From an uncultured Bacteroidia bacterium (GTDB lineage Bacteria > Bacteroidota > Bacteroidia > Bacteroidales > ML635J-15): DNA of 64,000 bases. Both the position numbers and the translations under genes were made by a program. Location: contig CACYQN010000008.1 of the NCBI GenBank assembly GCA_902776565.1, forward strand, positions 1-64,000, given 5' to 3'. The notes beneath the pieces are model-generated. The model was not told the DNA's origin, searched no databases, and worked only from the letters and a program-made list of their open reading frames with translations. Every line of letters starts with the position of its first letter. The stretch's first letter is position 1. Shown one piece after another: positions 60,149-64,000 of the stretch.

Positions 60149-61150
60149 ATGGCTTTTAATTTAAGAAACAGAAGTTTCCTGAAGTTATTGGACTTCACAC
60201 CAAAAGAGATTCAGTATATGCTCGACTTGGCTCGCGACCTTAAGAGAGCAAAATATGCTGGTACAGAACAACCGACAATGAAGGGCAAGAACATCGCTCT
60301 TATTTTCGAAAAGACCTCGACTCGTACTCGTTGCGCATTCGAAACCGCAGCTTACGACCAGGGTGCACACGTTACCTACCTCGGACCAACAGGTTCGCAG
60401 ATTGGCGTTAAGGAATCGATGAAGGATACCGCTCGCGTTCTCGGTAGAATGTATGATGGTATCGAATACCGTGGTTTCAAGCAGGAAACTGTTGAAGAAC
60501 TTGCTAAGTACGCTGGTGTACCAGTATGGAACGGCTTGACCAACGAATTCCACCCGACACAGATACTTGCCGACTTCCTCACTATGAGCGAACACGTTGA
60601 CAAGCCTCTCAACCAGGTTACTTTCGCATACCTCGGCGATGCTCGTTTCAACATGGGTAACTCGTTGATGGTTGGTGGTGCAAAGATGGGTATGGATGTA
60701 CGTATCGTTGCTCCTAAGAAATTGCAGCCGAGCAAGGAACTTATCGACACTTGCAAGAAGATTGCAAAGGAAACCGGCGCTAAGGTAACTGTTACCGACG
60801 ACGTTGCAAAGGGCGTTAAAGGTTGTGACTTCCTCTATACCGACGTCTGGGTATCGATGGGCGAACCAGTAGAAGTTTGGAAAGAACGCATCAAACTCTT
60901 GAAGCCTTACCAGGTTAACAAGGAAACTATGAAGATGACAGGCAACCCGAAGTGCAAGTTCATGCACTGCTTGCCAGCATACCACAACCTCGAAACTCAG
61001 GTTGGCCGCGACGTTAACAAGCAGTTTGGTCTCGACGGCATCGAAGTTACCGAAGATGTATTCGAATCGGAAGCATCAATCGTATTCGACGAAGCTGAAA
61101 ACCGTATGCATACCATCAAGGCTGTTATGGTAGCAACTTTGGGTGACTAA
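60149..61150 (+). CDS. argF: Ornithine carbamoyltransferase
   Basis: A 333-aa transcarbamylase. Carbamoyl-phosphate binding is by STRTR in [12 protein letters not shown], with HPTQILAD and the ornithine-side FMHCLPAYH. The catabolic role (arcB) is suggested by the carbamate kinase gene upstream; anabolic argF or a putrescine carbamoyltransferase cannot be fully excluded. High use of preferred codons suggests strong expression. A terminator follows at 61179-61208. Confidence 0.94.
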   Translation: MAFNLRNRSFLKLLDFTPKEIQYMLDLARDLKRAKYAGTEQPTMKGKNIALIFEKTSTRTRCAFETAAYDQGAHVTYLGPTGSQIGVKESMKDTARVLGRMYDGIEYRGFKQETVEELAKYAGVPVWNGLTNEFHPTQILADFLTMSEHVDKPLNQVTFAYLGDARFNMGNSLMVGGAKMGMDVRIVAPKKLQPSKELIDTCKKIAKETGAKVTVTDDVAKGVKGCDFLYTDVWVSMGEPVEVWKERIKLLKPYQVNKETMKMTGNPKCKFMHCLPAYHNLETQVGRDVNKQFGLDGIEVTEDVFESEASIVFDEAENRMHTIKAVMVATLGD

Positions 61151-61178
61151 TTAGCCCTCCTTTTTATTATTATACGTG

Positions 61179-61208
61179 GGTCATGCTCTCTCGGGTGTGA
61201 CCTTTTTT
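61179..61208 (+). terminator. Terminator of the arcC-argF operon
   Basis: Stem GGTCA (61179-61183) and TGACC (61198-61202) followed by TTTTTT. Confidence 0.7.
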
Positions 61209-61455
61209 GTTATGTTTGAATGGCTGCGGCGTTTCAATGGCTGATGCCGTTTGAAAGTCTCTGGTTTAACTTCGTTGAGGGCTTCGCCGTTCTATGTCTA
61301 ACGTCCGTTTGAAAGTTTGATGGGCTTAGCGCGTTTGAATGTTCCACGTTTTAACCCCAATCGGCCATTAGAAAATAACAATTCCATAATTTCTAATGAC
61401 AGATTTGGGAGACTATCAGTCTGCTTGACTGTTAGACTGGTCCTCTGTCAGCCTG
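61209..61455. other. Repeat-rich non-coding gap
   Basis: No gene is supported. The DNA is made of short units around GTTTGAA, GGCTTCGCCG and GGGCTTAGCGCG, including the 33-bp element at 61264-61296 shared with 30178-30210. A run of AGTCTGCTTGACTGTTAGACT-like words lies just before the ATP-grasp gene's end. Confidence 0.6.
61264..61296 (-). repeat. 33-bp repeat, copy 2
   Basis: Exact reverse complement of 30178-30210. Confidence 0.8.
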
Positions 61456-62610
61456 TTAGCCTTTCATATAGTCCATCATGTCAAGGGTGAGTATAGTGTC
61501 AAGTTCTGCTTCGTGAGCCTTGTCGGTACGAGTGAAAGCAGTTGCGGCAACGCCTACGCTTGCTTCCTTAACTTTGCGGATTTCAAGCACATCGAAGAAT
61601 GAATCCTTGAACTTCTTGCTGTCAAATACCGAGCCTTCTGGAGCCTTTGTCGGGCGTTCCAAAACAAGGAAGCTATAAGTGTCGTTTTCGCGGCCTTTCC
61701 ACATTTCCTCCTTGCTGATGTGTATGTTTTCGAGGTAAGCCACAACTGGATGAATACCCGTGATGTGTGTCTGTAGTTCGTTGAGGCAGAAGCCAGCGAA
61801 ACGCAACGGATTTATCTCAATCGGAATAGCCTTTCTGCCGTCGTAGCGGAATTCGATGTGCATCGGGAAGTTACGCAAACCAATCACCTTGTTGGTGTTG
61901 ACAAGGAAATCTGTGAAAGTCTTTTCGTACGCATCGTAAAGAGCCTTGCTTGAGCAGTACAGTCTGTCGCTGGTGTCCGATTCCGATGCAAAACGGTGAT
62001 GATATATGTTAAGGATTGCAGGAACGCCTTCGGCATCGAAATAGGCATCTACTGCATATTCTTCGCCGTGTATGTATTCTTCGATGAGGAATTTGGCAGT
62101 ACCTACGACAAATTCAGGGAACTGTGCGCTCGACTTGGCAAAGTTCTTTTCAATGTCTGCAATCGCATTCTTCCATTCGGCATCGTCGTGGACGACATAT
62201 ACACCAACGCTCAGAAATCCGACTGACGGCTTAAGTACAAGCGGAAATTTAAGCCCTGTGGTGTCCATCTTCACAAGTTCCTTTATTTCTACTTCCTTGA
62301 AGAAGAAATCGGGGTACATGTCGCTACAAATACGGCGGAAGGTCGCCTTGTTTTTCAGAAGTTCTATCTTGTCGATAAGTTCCTTGTCCTTAAGGTGTTC
62401 CACTATCCAGCCAAGACCGTTTTCCGACATTGAGTACAGTCGGTGGCGCTTGTGGTACTCGGCTACGAACTCGTCGTCGTTGTAAAGGTTCAACTTGTAG
62501 CCACGGCTTGCAAGCAATTCCGACATGCTGTTGCGAAGTACGGGCAGATTATTCTTTATCGCTGTCTGTATCAGCGTTTCCGAAACGTATGGTTTTTCTA
62601 ATATAAGCAT
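61456..62610 (-). CDS. ATP-grasp family ligase
   Basis: A 384-aa ATP-grasp enzyme. The ATP-grasp fold is seen in LKFPLVLKPSVGFLSVGVYVV (lid region), FLIEEYIHGEEYAVDAYFD and the Mg2+ site IEFRYDGRKAIPIEINPLR. The N-terminal ~110 residues form the pre-ATP-grasp part. Such enzymes join a carboxylate to an amine or thiol, often making dipeptides or modified amino acids. The substrate is not identifiable. It is a single gene with a -7 box at 62633-62640. Confidence 0.85.
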   Translation of the reverse strand: MLILEKPYVSETLIQTAIKNNLPVLRNSMSELLASRGYKLNLYNDDEFVAEYHKRHRLYSMSENGLGWIVEHLKDKELIDKIELLKNKATFRRICSDMYPDFFFKEVEIKELVKMDTTGLKFPLVLKPSVGFLSVGVYVVHDDAEWKNAIADIEKNFAKSSAQFPEFVVGTAKFLIEEYIHGEEYAVDAYFDAEGVPAILNIYHHRFASESDTSDRLYCSSKALYDAYEKTFTDFLVNTNKVIGLRNFPMHIEFRYDGRKAIPIEINPLRFAGFCLNELQTHITGIHPVVAYLENIHISKEEMWKGRENDTYSFLVLERPTKAPEGSVFDSKKFKDSFFDVLEIRKVKEASVGVAATAFTRTDKAHEAELDTILTLDMMDYMKG

Positions 62611-62632
62611 TTGTATGTGTTTTTATAGGGCG

Positions 62633-62640
62633 CAAAGTTA
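62633..62640 (-). promoter_or_regulatory. -7 box of the ATP-grasp gene
   Basis: Minus strand TAACTTTG, 22 bp before the start codon. Confidence 0.6.
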
Positions 62641-62720
62641 GCAATTTATGGTGACTTGGAAAGAAATAAAAATCCGCCGTGCAAAACTTTACACGACGGA
62701 CTTTATTTCTTTGTGTCGTT

Positions 62721-64000
62721 TTACATCACAACCAGTTTCTTGACAATTACATCTGGATTACAGAAAATCCTTACGAAATATGTTCCCGACGGAAGGTTCT
62801 CTACATTGATGCTAACCGATTCTTCGTTGACTTCGGTTTCGTGCAGAACCTGTCCGGTTGCCGATACTACTTCGATGCGGGTAATGTTCTGGGTTGCACT
62901 TATTTCAACAATGTCGGATGCTGGGTTCGGGAAAACTGAGATTTTTGGAACGCCATTGTCTTCAATGCCGACAACATCTGTAAATACAGCCATGTAGGTA
63001 ACATCAGTAGAAACCACTATTGTACGAGGATTGTCGGTGTTGAAATCGCGCGACGGATTATCCACATCAACCCAATGGTCGAAACGATAACCTTCGTAAG
63101 GTACTGCAGTAATCTCAATTTCAGCACCTTCGGCATATTCGCCACTACCTATTACATAGCCCATTTCATTGTCGGAAGATTCTATTGTTACAGTACGAGC
63201 CGTAGCAAATATGGCGGTAAACGTTGTATCGCTTTCCACTATTATTGTACGCGGGGTTTCTGTATTGCCATCGTTCCACGATAGGAAGGCATATCCTGCT
63301 CTGGGATATGCTGCAATCTCTATTTCGCTTCCGTAATAATAACGTCCACTACCCCATGTCGTTCCCATTGTTTGGTTGTTTTCAACAAGTGTAACAGTAT
63401 GCTGGTCGATTGCGAAATGCGCAGTATAAGTGGCATCGTGAGTAACGGTTATAGTGCGTGGATTGTTAGTATTTAAGTCGGTCCAGTGGACAAAGTGGTA
63501 ATGCTCGTTTGCTGTTGCCAAAATTTGTATTTCTATCCCATAGTCGTATATACCACTTTCGCTTACGCTGCCCATAGTTTCATCTTCAGAAACAATCGTG
63601 ATTGTATATTGGGCAATTGCAAATGTAGCGGTAATTATTGTGTCGCTTTCTACGACTATTGTACGAGGATTATCGGTATTGCCATCGTTCCACCGTACGA
63701 AACGAAAATGTTCTTCAGGAATAGCAGAAATAATAGCAATGCCATCATCGCAGTTTGGATGTTGCGTTATTTTCACCGTTCCCTTTTGTAGATTTGAGCT
63801 TTCTACATTTAACATATATGTCCTGTTTTCGCGTATATCGCTAAAGCCATTCCAGCCTGTTTCCGATGCGTATGTTTCGCTATAGCCACATGGCACCCAC
63901 AATGTTGCCGAATAATTACTAAAACCATAATTTCTATATAGGTATGGAGGCGTTGTCACTTTCACATATATGTCAGTCAGTCCGCTACAATTATAAAATG
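62721..64000 (-). CDS. T9SS-secreted BspA/InlB-type surface protein (5' end outside window)
   Basis: The frame stays open to the right edge, so only the last ~426 residues are present. At the edge it reads FYNCSGLTDIYVKV and then WVPCGYSETYASETGWNGFSDIRE, the end of a BspA-like leucine-rich-repeat domain. Four divergent InlB B-type repeats follow (~70 residues each, with FRFVRWNDGNTDNPRTIVVESDTIITATF as one example split across units). A type A T9SS tail ends the protein: ISVFPNPASDIVEIS, then the terminal IVKKLVVM. It should be an adhesive cell-surface protein. Confidence 0.85.
   Translation of the reverse strand, partial: FYNCSGLTDIYVKVTTPPYLYRNYGFSNYSATLWVPCGYSETYASETGWNGFSDIRENRTYMLNVESSNLQKGTVKITQHPNCDDGIAIISAIPEEHFRFVRWNDGNTDNPRTIVVESDTIITATFAIAQYTITIVSEDETMGSVSESGIYDYGIEIQILATANEHYHFVHWTDLNTNNPRTITVTHDATYTAHFAIDQHTVTLVENNQTMGTTWGSGRYYYGSEIEIAAYPRAGYAFLSWNDGNTETPRTIIVESDTTFTAIFATARTVTIESSDNEMGYVIGSGEYAEGAEIEITAVPYEGYRFDHWVDVDNPSRDFNTDNPRTIVVSTDVTYMAVFTDVVGIEDNGVPKISVFPNPASDIVEISATQNITRIEVVSATGQVLHETEVNEESVSINVENLPSGTYFVRIFCNPDVIVKKLVVM

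Noticed and set aside
1..64000. CRISPR arrays, tRNA and rRNA genes
   Set aside because: No regularly spaced repeat-spacer array and no cloverleaf or rRNA sequence were recognised. The only short tandem array (54655-54729) has no spacers.

Overview
The window reads as chromosomal DNA of a member of the Bacteroidales (phylum Bacteroidota). Several secreted proteins carry C-terminal type IX secretion (T9SS) sorting tails, SprB-type repeats, BspA-like and InlB-type repeats or Fibrobacter-succinogenes-major (FISUMP) domains. Most well-placed promoters have the Bacteroidota -7 box TAnnTTTG a short distance upstream of the start. Housekeeping genes (der, pheS, an EF-G gene, carbamate kinase, ornithine carbamoyltransferase) alternate with visibly more AT-rich accessory DNA.

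Layout. 0-3.5 kb: a YafQ-type and a VapBC-type toxin-antitoxin pair flank a T9SS-secreted protein. 3.5-12.7 kb: core genes (cysteine desulfidase, a run gtrB-like / membrane protein / der / helix-hairpin-helix, a CvfB-like RNA-binding protein, Fic). 12.7-30 kb: an accessory, probably anti-phage, island. It holds a DUF4143 ATPase cassette bracketed by 61-bp direct repeats, a complete retron-like locus (ncRNA and RT at 23.5-24.9 kb) followed on the same strand by an unknown 307-aa protein, a 1592-aa sacsin-like GHKL ATPase, an SF1 helicase fused to a PIN nuclease and a zinc-finger protein, a WYL regulator with two matching operators controlling a retropepsin-like protease and two unknown genes, an AAA ATPase, and a RhuM-Fic protein. 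30-43 kb: EF-G, a soluble PAS histidine kinase followed by a periplasmic sensor / adenylate cyclase / HD protein, a T9SS CUB/P-domain protein, and a REP-associated tyrosine transposase. 43-50 kb: FISUMP lipoproteins and a large repeat protein with small unknown genes behind it. 50-62.6 kb: pheS, an esterase-like hydrolase, a ureohydrolase plus deoxyhypusine-synthase-like pair, a second AAA ATPase, a nucleoid-associated protein, YigZ, PlsC, a nitrilase, arcC and argF, and an ATP-grasp enzyme. The right edge cuts a T9SS InlB/BspA-type surface protein.

The strongest candidate for an undescribed system is the retron-like locus. Its ~169-nt leader RNA is closed by a 17-bp a1/a2 duplex (two G.U wobbles and no mismatch as RNA) and lies between a good promoter and an RT that carries the retron NAxxH and VTG signatures. 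The downstream genes (a possible HEPN-like protein, a giant GHKL ATPase, a helicase-PIN fusion) do not match a retron effector set I can name. Whether they form one operon with the RT or are a second, adjacent defence system cannot be settled from sequence alone.

A second theme is repeat biology. At least six families of short palindromic or MITE-like repeats sit in the intergenic DNA; one sits in frame inside the RAYT transposase gene and another, about 220 bp long, appears to split the signal peptide of the cyclase protein.
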